DNA of 64,000 nt. Source: Pseudoscleropodium purum (taxonomy: Eukaryota; Streptophyta; Bryopsida; Hypnales; Brachytheciaceae). The translations under genes were made by a program, and so were the position numbers. Shown here one piece after another: positions 1-12,200 of this stretch (position 1 is its first letter; every line of letters starts with the position of its first letter). The notes under the pieces were generated by a model. It was not told the DNA's origin. It did no database searches and saw only the letters and a program-made list of their open reading frames with translations. The stretch covers positions 14,138,501 through 14,202,500 of the forward strand of contig OZ017796.1 in the NCBI GenBank assembly GCA_963969395.1, written 5' to 3'.

Positions 1-8
1 GATTGCAG

Positions 9-260
9 GCGGAGTTGGCTCGCACGGGGGACTACAGTAGCATTGCGCGTCTGACGGGAGTGGATTGGCGCCTTCAGTACCGAGTTGCGGAGGGAGGTGA
101 GAGAGATCTCTTGTATCACGTGGTGTTGAAGACGGGCGAGGCGAGCGGGGAGGCAAGCGGGAAGACCGCTATTGTGTGTAGCGTTGAGCAGCTCCAGGAC
201 TTGGTGTCTACATTGAAGGATGCTTGCAAGGCAGTGGAGAGATCTGTTCATCAAAGCTGA
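9..260 (+). CDS. COMMD3: COMM-domain protein, COMMD3-like, last exon (5' part outside window)
   Basis: This is the C-terminal exon of a COMM-domain protein. A plausible acceptor (TTGCAG) ends at base 8, so the exon reads from GCG GAG TTG (AELART...) to the TGA at 258-260. The COMM signature is visible: a DWRLQYRV strand near the start, then CSVEQLQDLV, LKDACK and VERS at the end. This matches the COMMD3 C-terminus (WRLEY..., CSMEQLQDLV, LKDASKSLER) better than other COMMD paralogues I know. In animals COMMD3 is a subunit of the CCC (COMMD/CCDC22/CCDC93) complex, which works with retriever in endosomal recycling; the plant role is inferred only. About 83 residues are present and the N-terminal domain lies upstream of the window. 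A second, non-coding copy of this exon follows directly. Homology is fairly sure; the COMMD3 subtype is less so. Confidence 0.75.
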   Translation, partial: AELARTGDYSSIARLTGVDWRLQYRVAEGGERDLLYHVVLKTGEASGEASGKTAIVCSVEQLQDLVSTLKDACKAVERSVHQS

Positions 261-470
261 TGCTTAGATTGACCACGAGGCCGTGAAAAATCCCCGCAGT
301 TGTGTAGGACACAGCGTTGCCCCCATTGTGTGTAACTTAGTGTCGAGCAGCTCCAGGACTCGGTGTCCACCTTGAAGGATGCTTGCAAGGCAGTTGAGAG
401 ATCTGTACATGCTTAGATCGACCACGAGGTCTTGAAAGCTCTCCGCAGTTGTAGGACATTGCGTTGCACT
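171..470 (+). repeat. Tandem duplication of the COMMD3-like terminal exon and 3' UTR
   Basis: Bases about 171-324 and 325-470 are two copies of the same ~150-bp unit. Both carry GAGCAGCTCCAGGACT, AAGGATGCTTGCAAGGCAGT and GAGAGATCTGT, then GACCACGAGG and CCGCAGTTGT. The first copy encodes the COMM-domain end and stop. The second lies in the 3' UTR; its reading frame would also end soon after the same helix (VERSVHA then TAG). A possible acceptor (AACTTAG) sits before the second copy, so use as an alternative last exon is conceivable but unproven. Confidence 0.8.
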
Positions 471-950
471 TTCCGATGCTTTGAATTCTTCTTTACTATT
501 CTTCATACCGCGCGTATCTATTAAAGATTCAGTCGGAATAGCTCGGGGTGCGAGAAATAGGTTTGGATCTTTGTTCCTGAGCTACGTGTTTTTTAATAGC
601 TATTGGAGATTTTGCTGAGATTTTGAGGATTCCCGGTAGTTTTGGGGTAATTTATTGCGGAGAAGCTACGAATTTATGTAGGCAGGTGTGCTGGTTGTAT
701 TTTAGTTTGCGCGAGAGGCGAGTTGTGCCTTCAAGCTTCGCATCTGTTGAAATGTATCACCATCCGTCTTTAGGATTTTCTATTCATTGACGTGAGTGTC
801 AAAATTCCAGTGACATTGCTCTAATTTCAAGAGAGAATCTGCACACGCAACGCTCTTTTGCCTACGATTGCGTGTGGCATTCCCTAAGGCGCGCTGTTCT
901 TCACCGTGGTTTGTTAGACGGGTTGCCGAGTCATATTGGACGTAGCTCAG
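471..950. other. Intergenic spacer / 5' flank of the fusion gene
   Basis: No gene is visible. It holds the end of the COMMD3-like 3' UTR and, presumably, the promoter and 5' UTR of the gene starting at 951. Open frames here, including a 159-codon minus-strand frame at 780-1259, are antisense to the first exon and show no protein family signal. Confidence 0.5.
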
Positions 951-3900
951 ATGGCTGGGGAGGGAAACGCACGCTTGGGTGTCGTAGATCAGAGAGAAAT
1001 AGACAAGGTGAAGGAGAGCAAATCGACAGAACGACCTAAGCCATGGAAGGTCAAGAAGAAGCCATGGAAGAGGGACGATGCTTCTCCTTCGAAGGACATT
1101 GAGATTTACGAGAGCAAAGTGGTGACGGTGGGTGTGCGTGATATCGAAGTGACGTCTCCCGAGACTGGGTACTTGAGCATTCATTGCGAAGGAGACGAAG
1201 AGTTTTACATACCATCTCATGTGGTCGACTGCTTCCAATGCGTTGATATCATTCTCCATGGTGATGGTGAGTCTAAACCTCTGACTGATCAGGATTTCGC
1301 TGTCCAGGTTGAAGACTTATGAGTGTGTTCTTTTTAAGTGGAATTGCATAATTAGTGTCCTAACTCGCGGCCACTGTATGTGATGTATTTGTAATCGCTT
1401 ACCCGCTCTGACTAGAATTGTGAGATATGGTTGCAGCTGTCTTCAAAGAAAACTTGGAGAAGAAGATCAGGTTCCCGGACATTCGTGCAGAAGTAAGTGC
1501 TTGTGCCTTGCTGTGTTGCGACACATTCTACATGCAGTTATATTATTGTACATATATAAGGTTTGATAGTAGTGAAATTATGGCGCTCCGTTTCAGGGTG
1601 ATTCTCGTTATCTTTGTTCCTCTTTTCTGCTTTAGATACTTCACTGTCGAGTAATGTGGGCGACGTAATTTCTACAGAAAGAGTGTGACCATTGCCCTAC
1701 CACCTCCTAACCCTCAAGGACAGAGATTTCATGGTTTTAAATGACCAATTCGATTTATCACTTTGTGAAATACATAATCGAAACGGGGCGGAAAACGCAA
1801 ACACAAATGCAAATATCACGAGAATCAATGAGGAACATTGCATGGTCAAACTATAAATCAGAATCGATCAAAGAAAGTCTCCATATCAAAAGTACTAAGA
1901 AGGTATGATGCCTATTATGGGCGTTCGTGGTGCTTATGGGCGAATGCAACGAGTACAAAAGATTCATGGTGTAAGATTGTCAAGGTCATCACTACCTGCC
2001 TTCGTATTGTTATACTATGTTCTTCTTTCTGCGAGGGTATAATAGATTTGGGCATCGTGCAGATCATGGAGTCGGTTTTGAGGTTTGTGTTTATCGAGCA
2101 TATAAACAATGTAAAATCTGCAAAATATTGGGGGCCTGATGCACCGCGACTGGTGTTTCAATTTGAGGTACAATACTTATCTAAGATTTCCTTGATCTTC
2201 TTTCAGACCTTTGCTTTTTTATGAACCTGATCAAATATAGTGACGATACTTCTGCATTTCTTCTCCGTCTACCTAGATTGCGCGGCCATTTTCAGGGTTT
2301 GTTAGACACTTTAGCATCGCTGCTTGTTGTGGATGGATCACTGCACATTTTGGCTTGTGTTTGCAAATTTTCTCGCATGAATTTGTGTTTTGTAGCTGAG
2401 AGCCGAAGATATTTATCATATACAGAGCTGAGTAGAAGGCATTTCTCACTCAAGATTATACCTTTTCTATTATCAGACTGATTTTTCACTGAATTGTTCA
2501 TTCATCAGACTCGACTGTACTATCATTCTATGTAGATGGTCTTTTGCTTTGGGAATGACGTCAGGAACTTTCGTGGTCAATGCAAAGGTTGAACCAGATC
2601 AAGTAATGGACCTCATACATGCAGCACACTTTCTTGGCATCAACAGTTTGCTAAATGTAGCTGCTACCATGGTTGCCCATCACTTGGCAGGTACCTTTTG
2701 AACATGGAGGTTCCTACAATTTGGTCTTGCATAGGCTGCTATGTCGTTCTCGACTCTTGTGAGACACCAGTTTGTGAGTTTCTCTACTCGTTGAGGGCGC
2801 AATTGAGAGAAGCTACGAGACATTGAGATCTCAAATAATGTCGGGGTTGGGGTCTTGATAAGAGTGGCTTCGTGCTCTGTGTGACAGACATACCGGATGT
2901 GTCATCTATGGTACCTGATCTGGCCTGGTGTGTTGCTGAACAACTCACAGCGCAACAGCTCTTCGATGCTGAACAACGTCCTGACTTTCTGAGCTTGAAT
3001 CTTGGTATGATCGACGGCATCATTTGCCACCATGTTGCCATTACCCGTGGCCTCTTTCCTCACAAACTATGGAAGCTCTGACCGAGCTATCTTCTATGTC
3101 TGCTTATTGGAAAGGAAAGCTGCACAGTGAATGTACAAATTGATTGCTCTGTCTGACATGCAGTTTACCCATAATGCAGAAACTAGTGTGCTATGGGAAC
3201 GGCACTGTAAGAGATTGCAGGTACAGGACCTGGTGCAACCTGTTTCAAGCGCCGGTTATCCGTCATATGACAAATGGGACTTGGGCGAGGGTCCTCCTTC
3301 GACTTCTTGGAAGTCTCTTTACGTTACACTTGGATTGCAACAACTTGCTGATCGACAGAATGGAGGTAAAGCTTATTCTGAAGACACATTTCAACCCTCT
3401 CTGACCTACTAATTCCGCTGCAGTCTCTTTCTAGTTATGTCTTGGCTTTTTTGTTGTGTTTCTCCGGCCATATTGCCTAGAATTAGCAGAATCGGTAAGC
3501 ATGTGTTCGTGAGTGCTTCTTGTGCAGATAACCTCGATGGATTTCTTACTGAAGTCTCTTACAAAGGGAAATTCGGCTACAACCACACGGTGTATATTTT
3601 AGATTTTGAGTAGTTGTTTTTGGTCGTTTCTCTAAATTTTCGAGTTCCATTGATTCAGATTTCAGAATTTTGGATCCAAAGGCTCAATCCACTTCCTGTT
3701 TTCTCTTAACTTTTTATATTTGTGATTTGTAGATCCGAGGGATGATGTGGGACTGGGTTTTCAGTGACTCCAAAAGTTTATCTCTTGCATCGTATGCTAG
3801 TCTTTTCCCCAACATCTTTTCTTTAGGTAAAGATTCTAATCTCCTGGGCCGTATCAGATGGTGGTTTATCACTACACTGAGATCACCATATACTCTGAGC

Positions 3901-6900
3901 AACCACATCAAAGAGTTATTTTTCAAAGTACTGTGGTGCAAGAATTGTTCAAGTAGATGAAAATGGTTCAAACAGATGAAACTTTGTTCAAATGGATTGG
4001 TTTACTCACTACATTCTTGCACCACAGCCTATAGTGATTTCAGTGTAGTAACATTTTTTGTTTGTCTATCTAAGTTTTTTGACTGTCAACGTAGACTGTT
4101 ATTCTCAGGGACTGCCATTGTGCAAGTTCGACAGACTTACTGAAACCTTAGTCTCTTTCTTCCAGTTCTGGTTGGGCTACCCCTTGGCAAGCAACAAGTG
4201 GACGGAACTGTACCCTGTATGACTCTTGGAGATACGCTGTTAAGTCTTCCCCTCCTCCAACATCTGGATATCAGGTACGTCTTTCTTAGATTATGAAGAA
4301 CTTCAATTCCTAGAGTGCTGGTGTGTGTTGAGTAGGATCTGCAAATTATTTTAATTTTGATGTTTTAACGAGGTGATAAATGTTTTCGGTTTCAGAATGT
4401 GCTGATGGTATTGAGCTTGGTATTTCCTTCAAGCATCACCCCTGGACTTGTCGCAATATGGCTTATCTCGATCATTATAAAAATTCGTGCATATGTAATC
4501 AATATTTTTAAATCTTTGTTGTAATGACTGGAGGTTCATCAAGGTCATCAATATCACGAGGTTAGTTCAGGTCGGGCCCTAATATTTAGTTGATACTAGT
4601 GTTATTCTTCAATGTTTGCACTGTGCAGTGAAAGTGGGATCACTGCAGATGCAGCTGTTAGCTTGAGCGAGGGACTCAAGTCACATACAAGGTACCATTG
4701 AGAAGGACTTTCTTCATAATAAAATTCTTTGGTTGACCGCTTGACTATGCTGCAACCTTTAAGAAGCATGTGGAAGAACTCTTTCCAGGGCTAATACTTG
4801 GTTGTGAGAACCTTCTTTTTTTTTCGGATTACGATATGCTAGTGATGTTATTACTCATTGGTGCCTTTTCTTATGCCAACCAATTCTTCGAAATTTTAGT
4901 AGTAAAAAGGTTGTAATGTATCCAGCAAAGGTAATCTACATTGTAATGGTACATTGCAATTCTTATTTATTCGGATATTGTTCTCACCGTTGGCATTTAT
5001 AATCACTGGAAGATTGCAGGTCTTTCGAATTGCATACAATAACATACAGACTCGAGGATTTTCAGCCATTGCCTCGTGTCTGTCAACTGTCAAGTATGTC
5101 GTACCTTTCCCAGATTATTTTAAATGTTTTCTTCTTTGCTCCTTCCTTCGAGACAACGTCAGTTTCCACTGTTATCGGTTTTGTAATCCATATTTCTAAT
5201 TTATGCTCCATATGTATGTCTGAAGTGCTCTTTGTAGTATATGACAAATTCCCATCAATATCCTTCAGTAGATTGCTGGTCTACAGATTTTTAGCATTAA
5301 ATCGAGCGTGTCGTACACCTAATATAAGAGCAACATGAACCTTTTTGAATGATACAAAGCACCAACATGTCTTGAATGTTTCGCAATTCTACAGGACATT
5401 GAAGCTCTTAGATGCGCGAGGAAATGGAATCCAGTTGTCTCTTGCCCAGGAGGTCGTTGCAGCACTTGAAGAGAGCTCTCTCAGGGAATTGCTCCTTCAA
5501 GGTGATCCCCGTCTTCTGTAAAAGCTTCCATTTGCAGTTGATCACTTCATTGGTAATTGAAGTTAATACTGAACTGAGTGGGAATCTTACTAAGTTGATG
5601 GGTTCACAAGTTTCAATTTTCCAAGCCGTCTCATTGACTTGCTTGCATGAGAGGTCCAATCACCATTCAGAATTTCAACATTTTGATGAGGACCAAATTG
5701 CAGACCATTAGAATTGCCCAACACTTGCAGGACACTGGTCGATGAGCATATGGATCAACATGTTGACAATCAGGAAATTCTGTTACTTTTAAATTTGTGT
5801 CATACTTGGTGATGGCATACAAGGAACTCATGGTTGCATTCACATTGGATGTTTGTTAAGATTCTTAATTGCTTGTATGGTTCAGGTAATTGCACGCCTT
5901 TTGGAAGTCAGGTGCCACATTTTCAAAGGTCAGGAATGGTAAGGCACACAATGACTTTCAGGCCCACAGATTTTTCTGTCGTGCCCATCGAAGCTGAAGA
6001 TGTTTCTCAGGGTCCATCATTTATTCTGCAAGCCTTTATATGGAGCTCTTTGCCAAAACACCTAAAGCGGCTGCAGTTGACAGAGTGTCAGATGACTGAC
6101 TCTCAGATCAACTCTCTCGTCAAAGCACTGGATAATCACGAAGTGATTGAGGTCAGTGGTTTGCAATGTTCGAATTCGCTATCGGCTAGGACCGCAATGA
6201 TTTTACTTCACATTTAACTTACTGCTTGACGTCTTTCATCTAGGTTTGTCCTTTACAAATGATATCACTAAAGAGAATGTGCACCTCAGTACATTTTATT
6301 TGTATGTTTATGCCATTTGTGCTGCCTGTTTTATCCACTTCCGCAAGATTCGGAATACTGGATGCGTAATATTTTTGAATTACAGATTCTCGAGTTGAAT
6401 GAGAATGAAATCACATCAGCTGGGGCTCGTGCAGTTTTCACTTGGCTAAAGGTATGTTCTCTCCTTAGGTGCACAGTTGTAGCACAATCTCGTATCATTA
6501 TATTTGGCAGTTCTGACACTGAATGTTTTTGTACTGTTTGTGTTCAGCACAACCAGTCTTTACGAGAACTTCTGCTTGGCAACAATCACATCACTGACTC
6601 TAGCTCAACAGGCCTAATTGAGGCCTTAGGATTACACCCACGACTTGAAAAGGTACTTCCTAGATTGTCGTTCCTTGTGATAAAGATTTGCCTATATGTT
6701 GATTGGGAAACTCGTCTGATCTGGGGGTACATAGCGTACTTAGACGTGCCTGGCTAGTGAACAGGGATTCACGATACTGCATTGGCACGTTTGGAAAGTG
6801 AAGACCGATCTCTGTCTTGATCACAAGGGATCCTTCTCTTTCACAAAACCTATTACAAATGACGAGCTGTTCTGAAAGAGTGATCGATGTGCTTTGCCTC

Positions 6901-7646
6901 TTGCAGGTATCTTTAAGGGGTAACTACTCGTACGGGGAAGACAACCTACGCCCGGTTAGTTGATATGCCATTCTTCCTAATTTATTTTTCTTGTGTATCG
7001 TTATAGCTTTTTATTTACGTACCGTCACGCTGCATTATAAACTTGATGGGGTAGAAGCTACCAACATTTGTGAAGCTTATGGTTCAGTCTTTTGTTGGCC
7101 CGCACACCACTGAGTTAGCCATTCGAGTTAGCTTGGATGGTGCTGGCAGATTTAACACTTCAATCCAGTGGGTAGGCACAATTAGTTTACTTGTCCAAAA
7201 TTGGGGAGTAAACTAGTGGAAATGATTGTTAATACATTGCAAGTCAGGTAGCGGAATGAGCACCAATCTGGTAACCAACAAAGTTTGGGCACTGCAGACG
7301 TCTATTTAACTCATTCCAGTTAAGCTAATTGGTGCTACGTGGTCGATGTGGGTGGAGACCTTAAGAGGAGGTGATTCAATTTAGCAGTGTAGTCCTAGTG
7401 CGTTTGCGTTGTCCGCATTGAATATCTGTGTAAGGTAAAATGAACTACATCTGCATTCAGAAACTTATTTTCCGCTGGTTTTGTGTAAAGGTCATTCAAG
7501 CGGCAGTGGGACAAGGTGAAACACTTCTTGTGACGCAGAAGAAAAGGTTCACCCTCGACTTATCAATGACGGACGTCTCCTTCACCACTCGAGCTAGGAT
7601 CCTTCGTGAAACTGCGGACTTGACTCAAATATACCTGTTCATTTGA
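951..7646 (+). CDS. Elongin-C/SKP1-like BTB + elongin-A-like BC-box/F-box + LRR fusion protein (17 exons)
   Basis: Exons (GT...AG, every junction in phase): 951-1266, 1437-1492, 2063-2167, 2588-2690, 2888-3004, 3180-3365, 3528-3589, 3733-3826, 4166-4274, 4629-4691, 5013-5093, 5395-5501, 5886-6151, 6386-6451, 6548-6652, 6907-6954, 7491-7646; 2040 nt, 679 residues. Start ATG 951 opens MAGEGNARLG. Residues ~74-193 follow elongin C/SKP1: YLSIHCEGDEEFYI, a KIRFPDIRAE strand, then VEPDQVMDLIHAAHFLGI. Residues ~194-290 resemble the elongin A BC-box/F-box segment: DIPDVSSMVPDL, AEQLTAQQLFDAEQR, LWERHCKRL, SWKSLY. Residues ~360-630 are ribonuclease-inhibitor-type LRRs (LDISESGITADAAVSLSEGL, LRELLLGNNHIT). 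Inferred role: substrate receptor for a cullin-RING ligase carrying its own adaptor fold. The last exon is least sure: reading through the 6955 donor (GTTAGT) gives a stop at 6961-6963. Confidence 0.78.
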
Positions 7647-8089
7647 ACGGGCATCTTAAACAAAGTGTTACTCAAAGCACGAACGAGTAACAAGCTGTTA
7701 CCTTGGACGCTTGCCACCGAATTCCGTGGTCAAGTGATGGATTGAATCAAAAGCATGAATTATTTGATTTGTCTATCGAGAGCATTCTCGTGATTGCATG
7801 GTGAAGGATTCTAACAAGTGTAGCGTCTGATGTCTGCATCTCACTCTGGATGTGTTTTTTCCAATGCTTTTCAGGGCAGTGAAATGATGTCCTGATTCGT
7901 TCTTCAGCATGAAATATGTTGAACAACAGTACGTTGTCAGTACTGTTTGCTTGTACCAGTTCCTGCGACATACATGAAGGATTTCTGTGGATCTTTCACG
8001 TTTTGAAGGTGCATTAATTACCTGTGTGGAGGAAGAATATGAAAAAAAGTTCTATAAATGTATCCCTGAGCTGTATAACCGTCTTCTTG
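7647..8089. other. Spacer between fusion gene and tRNA
   Basis: Probable 3' UTR of the fusion gene followed by spacer. I see no further coding exon or repeat. The final 50 bases are downstream of the minus-strand tRNA. Confidence 0.5.
8042..8048 (-). terminator. Pol III T-run terminator of tRNA-Phe
   Basis: The minus strand carries a run of seven T about 41 bases past the tRNA 3' end. It is the first run of four or more T downstream, so the primary transcript would have a long trailer. Confidence 0.6.
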
Positions 8090-8114
8090 TGCGGTGAGCG
8101 TGGATCGAACACGC

Positions 8115-8157
<43 letters not shown>

Positions 8158-8162
8158 CCCGC
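8090..8162 (-). tRNA. tRNA-Phe (GAA)
   Basis: On the minus strand this is a complete 73-nt tRNA. It has acceptor arm GCGGGGA/TCACCGC, D arm GCTCAGTTGGGAGAGC, anticodon stem-loop TCAGA-CTGAAGA-TCTGA with anticodon GAA, variable AGGTC, T arm GCGTG-TTCGATC-CACGC and discriminator A. As far as I recall it equals plant cytosolic tRNA-Phe, including the tolerated G-A pair in the acceptor stem. The A box and B box (GTTCGATCC) are intact. There is no intron and no encoded CCA. Confidence 0.97.
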
Positions 8163-9299
8163 AAGGAAAATTCGACCTGGTAGTTTCCTCATTACTGTGA
8201 TTCTGCTTATGCTTCCGCAATTGAAATGAATACAATATAAAATAGAGCTACTCAATCAGCGAAAGCATAGAATGCCAGAAGGTATTGTACTGTTCTATTT
8301 TTCATTGCGACTGGGTAGCGAACACATGTGTCCACATACCGTACTTCGGTAGAAACTTTTGACTAAAATTAATTACAAAAAACAAAGTCCAAAATTTTCA
8401 GAAATTATATCCAGAAAATGTTGGGAAACGACAAAACTATCAGGATAGGAGACTATGAAGGACTCAGAAGACTAACCAAAATTTCACCATTCTAAAGGTT
8501 GCAGGGTATTGAACCTCTTTACCTTCAAACCCTTATTTCGATTTGTCAAGGCCAAATTTTCCTTCCAGTAGGAAATAACCATACATTTGCTTTTTTGCTT
8601 ATCAAATCTTACGAGGAGTGTGATTTCAGGAGATGCATTGAGATCTAGAAATACCTTTTGGCACAATTGCAAATCGATTGAGATCAAATTATTATTCCCT
8701 CATATGAATTTATTATGCAGCTGCAGAGTGGAAGGTTGCAAACCACTATTCCTTACACTAGGACACCTCATTTCTATTCAAAGATCAGTGACCAGACATC
8801 TAGCAGCATCATGCTTACATGACTTGCTATTTAGTCCAACCAAGTGTGCCCACAGACGAGTCAAGTACCAGAGGCACTGAGCAACTAAACACAGAAACAG
8901 GGAAAACACCACCAGCAAGGAGACTGCCGTGATCCTGAAATTGAAGCAGTGAGTTTAATGCCATTATATACAAAATAATGCTTCACATAAGTTCTACATT
9001 ACAACTATGATTGATAACTACAACTGATACGTACATACATAAGAGGGGGCCTCTATAATGTCATCGCTCTATAACCACTTCTTCTGCACAAAAAGTCCTC
9101 TGTGTGTGTGTCAAAAAAACTCTTCTCCACCTTCTCGTCTCAAAACTGCCGCAAGCTCTCAAAAGCTTCCAACACCATCGCCGCTTCGTTCCACAGCTTC
9201 AGCTCAACTGTGTGCTCTCTCTACCTTTCGCTTCTCTCACTCTAGAAGAGTTGAAACTCTCATCATCCTCCCCGTCATCACAGACAGGGATGGGTTCAC
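8163..9299. other. Spacer between tRNA and kinase gene 3' end
   Basis: No gene recognised. The right part (about 8950-9299) probably includes the 3' UTR of the minus-strand kinase. Short open frames here show no domain. Confidence 0.45.
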
Positions 9300-12200
9300 T
9301 CACAGCATGCCGCCGTACGACATGTCCACGGACATGCGGTTCACAGACGCAATGTCGCGACTGGAGTCGTTGCGGAGGAGCTTGTCGCGGGTGAAAGATT
9401 TCCATAAGGACTTGCCTCCCGACTTGGCTCTGGAAAATCTCCTGGAGATCTGTTGGGGGTGCCGCGGCAGGGAGTCCGTGTCGCTCAGGTCGGAGAAGGA
9501 AGCCTCCGAGGCGGAGCAGCTGCCGCTTTGCGACCCACGGGACGACAATTGGCAAGAGGAAAGCTCCTCCGACTGGTTGCCGTCGCTGCACACCAAGAGG
9601 GAGGCGTTCTTGCTGCGGCTATACGTCCAGTCACTCTCCTCCGGCGGGTTGAGAATGCGCAGAACCTGAACAGGAGCCACAGAGACGATGAGCTTCCGAT
9701 TAGGGTTTAGGGTTCAGGGTTTAGGGTTCAGGGTTCAGTAGAGGAGCTTCGTTTCAAGATTAGTGGGTTCAGACCTTGAGGAACAGAGATTGGTAGAGAA
9801 ATTGACAGATTTGAAGATTCCAAGGGGTGATTATCATGTTACAATGCGAGATGTCTAACCAATGTTTGCTCGAACAAGGTGAAAATGGCAACCATCGATT
9901 CAATGGATTGCCATTACCTAAATGAGGGGAAATGGAAAACTAGTTTAGCACTGAACATTTGAGCGTCCAGAGCCAGACTACCATGTGGGCATCCACAATC
10001 AGCATTCAAAGTCTTCATCATGCAATGCATTTGATACCTACAATTGTTGCTGGAAATTTCGGAGTGATAGAATTTTGGAGAATGCAGACCTGGACCATGC
10101 GGGGACGCGTCAAAGGGTCATTTTTGATGCACTGGTTCGCTGCGTGCATCATGCAATGCATTTCGTAATCGTCGTAGTTTGATCTCAAGCGAGGGTCCAC
10201 GAGTTGCTTGTCGTAGGTATCCAGCAAGGGCCGCGCCTGCAAGAGAGAAAATTACCAACCTTGAGAATTCATACTCCGACGTTGGTATTCAGCTTTCGAG
10301 AGCCATTCATACTGGCATTGGTATTCAACTTTCAAGATCCAGGTAAGATCCGTGAAAATTAAACAAGGCACTGAGCACACGGTGAACTTTTTTCGCTCGT
10401 TAAGATACAACGCAAGTAGGTTGGCATTGAATTAGACACGAATCTTCAAAGTCACTATGGTGACCAGGCACTAGACGATGCTTATTCTGATTACCCGAAG
10501 TCCTGGCATAAGCACATTAATATCAAGGCACTTTTCACGAATGGAATCTCAGCATGTCGCAGCTTTCATTGGTTTTAGGTTATTACGTGAATAGCATTGA
10601 GAAGAACTGTCGAAGTATGGTTTCAAGGGCCTTGGGACATCTACCTACTTTATCAGTTTTTATTCATTATCCTACTTTGGTTTCAGCTACTTTACAGAAA
10701 TTGCTTGCCAATAGAATTGATTGCCTCTAGAGGTGGGAGAGCGAGATAGATTCGTTGCGAATTATTACCCATTCCGTGAGAAAGGACTGATCTCTCGGTC
10801 GCGAGTAGTCAATGGCTTTACGGCCTGTGATGAGCTCCAGCAACACCACACCGAACGCGTACACATCTGCTTTATCGGTGATCTTGCCTGTCTCAGCATA
10901 CTCAGGCGCCAAGTAGCCGACTGTGCCGAGAACACGGGTCTCTTCTTCTCGGTCCCCACTCGGTTGCCGTCTCGCCAGACCAAAATCGCCAACCTGACCA
11001 TGAAATCACCGCTCAGCAATTCATATGTAATCGAGGACAAGAGTACCATGAGTCAAGCGAGTACCCTAAACCTTAAAACCCAACCATGAGTCAAGCTAGG
11101 ACAGAAATGATCTATACCATGGGAGTGAAATCGTGCGTGAGGAGGATATTATTCGGCCGCATGTCACGATGGATGATGCAACCCACGCGGCATTCTTCGT
11201 GCAAATAGCGTAACGCGCGAGCTGAGCCCAACGCAATCTTCAGGCGATTCTTCCACTCCAAGTTGTTCTTGCTCTTGGGGGCGAGATGTCTGTCGAGTGA
11301 GCCATTACAGATGTACTCGTAAACCAGTAACCGAAGCTTATTCTCCACACAATAACCAATCAGTGTCACGAGGTTTCGGTGTTGGGCACAGGCGAGCGCT
11401 TCCACCTCCGATGCGAATTGTTCGTCCGTCTCGGAGCTCGCCAATTTATGCTGCTTCACCGCCACCAATTGCCCCTCCTTCAACCTGCCTTTGTACACCG
11501 ACCCATACCCCCCTTCCGCCAAATAAAGCTCGCCGCTGAAATTGTTGGTAGCGTTCTGAAGCTCCGCGAAAGTGAACCTCTTCACCTTGCCGAAATCAGG
11601 CGACTGCTGCCCACACAGCGAGCACAACGGCGGCGCTCCGGGACTCTGTTTCTGGCTGGACACCGCTCGGCGCACACTCGACGTCCGCTCGGGCGGCTGC
11701 TCGAGCTTGCGCACCACCAAGGGCGGCGTGAACGCGTCCCGCGGCATCGCCAGCGCTTGCACTTCCGGGTTTCCGACTCCCAGCAAATCCAGCGCCCAGC
11801 TCGCGTCGGCGGCACGCCGCGGCTGAACCGAGATCGGACCCGCAGGCTGCCCGACGCCGCTGGAGTGGCGACTGGAGTTCGTGGGGTTTAGGGACAGGAG
11901 CTCCGCCACCGCAGTCTCGTGGGGGTAGCCTGGTGTCGCGTATTCACTCTGTCGTGTGGACTTTGTTACGTGGCGAGATTGCGAGCTCTTGAAACTGGGG
12001 ATCAGAATGCGTGACGACGCGCGATCCGGGTGGGGTTTCCGCGCGGACATCGGCGGCAGGGCGCTGCGCATCCCTGGGTTGCTGCAGAGATTCGACATGT
12101 ACTCCGCCAGCACTTCTTCTGTGACGGGCGTCGCCGGGGGGGTCGGCTGGGGCAGGAAGGAATCACCCCCCGGGTACCCAATCGCTATATGACCAGCTGC

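Noticed and set aside
780..1259. 159-codon minus-strand frame
   Set aside because: Antisense to exon 1 of the fusion gene, with no domain and no splice or start context.
1838..1980. VLRRYDAYYG-encoding segment as an exon of the BTB fold
   Set aside because: No acceptor gives that frame; the exon at 2063-2167 fits phase, borders and the elongin-C pattern better.
8052..8255. Minus-strand 67-codon frame containing AGIAQLGERQTEDLKVA
   Set aside because: It is the translated tRNA-Phe gene, a well-known false protein in databases.
9058..9669. 203-codon plus-strand frame
   Set aside because: Mirror of the Ser-rich last exon of the minus-strand kinase; composition explains its length.
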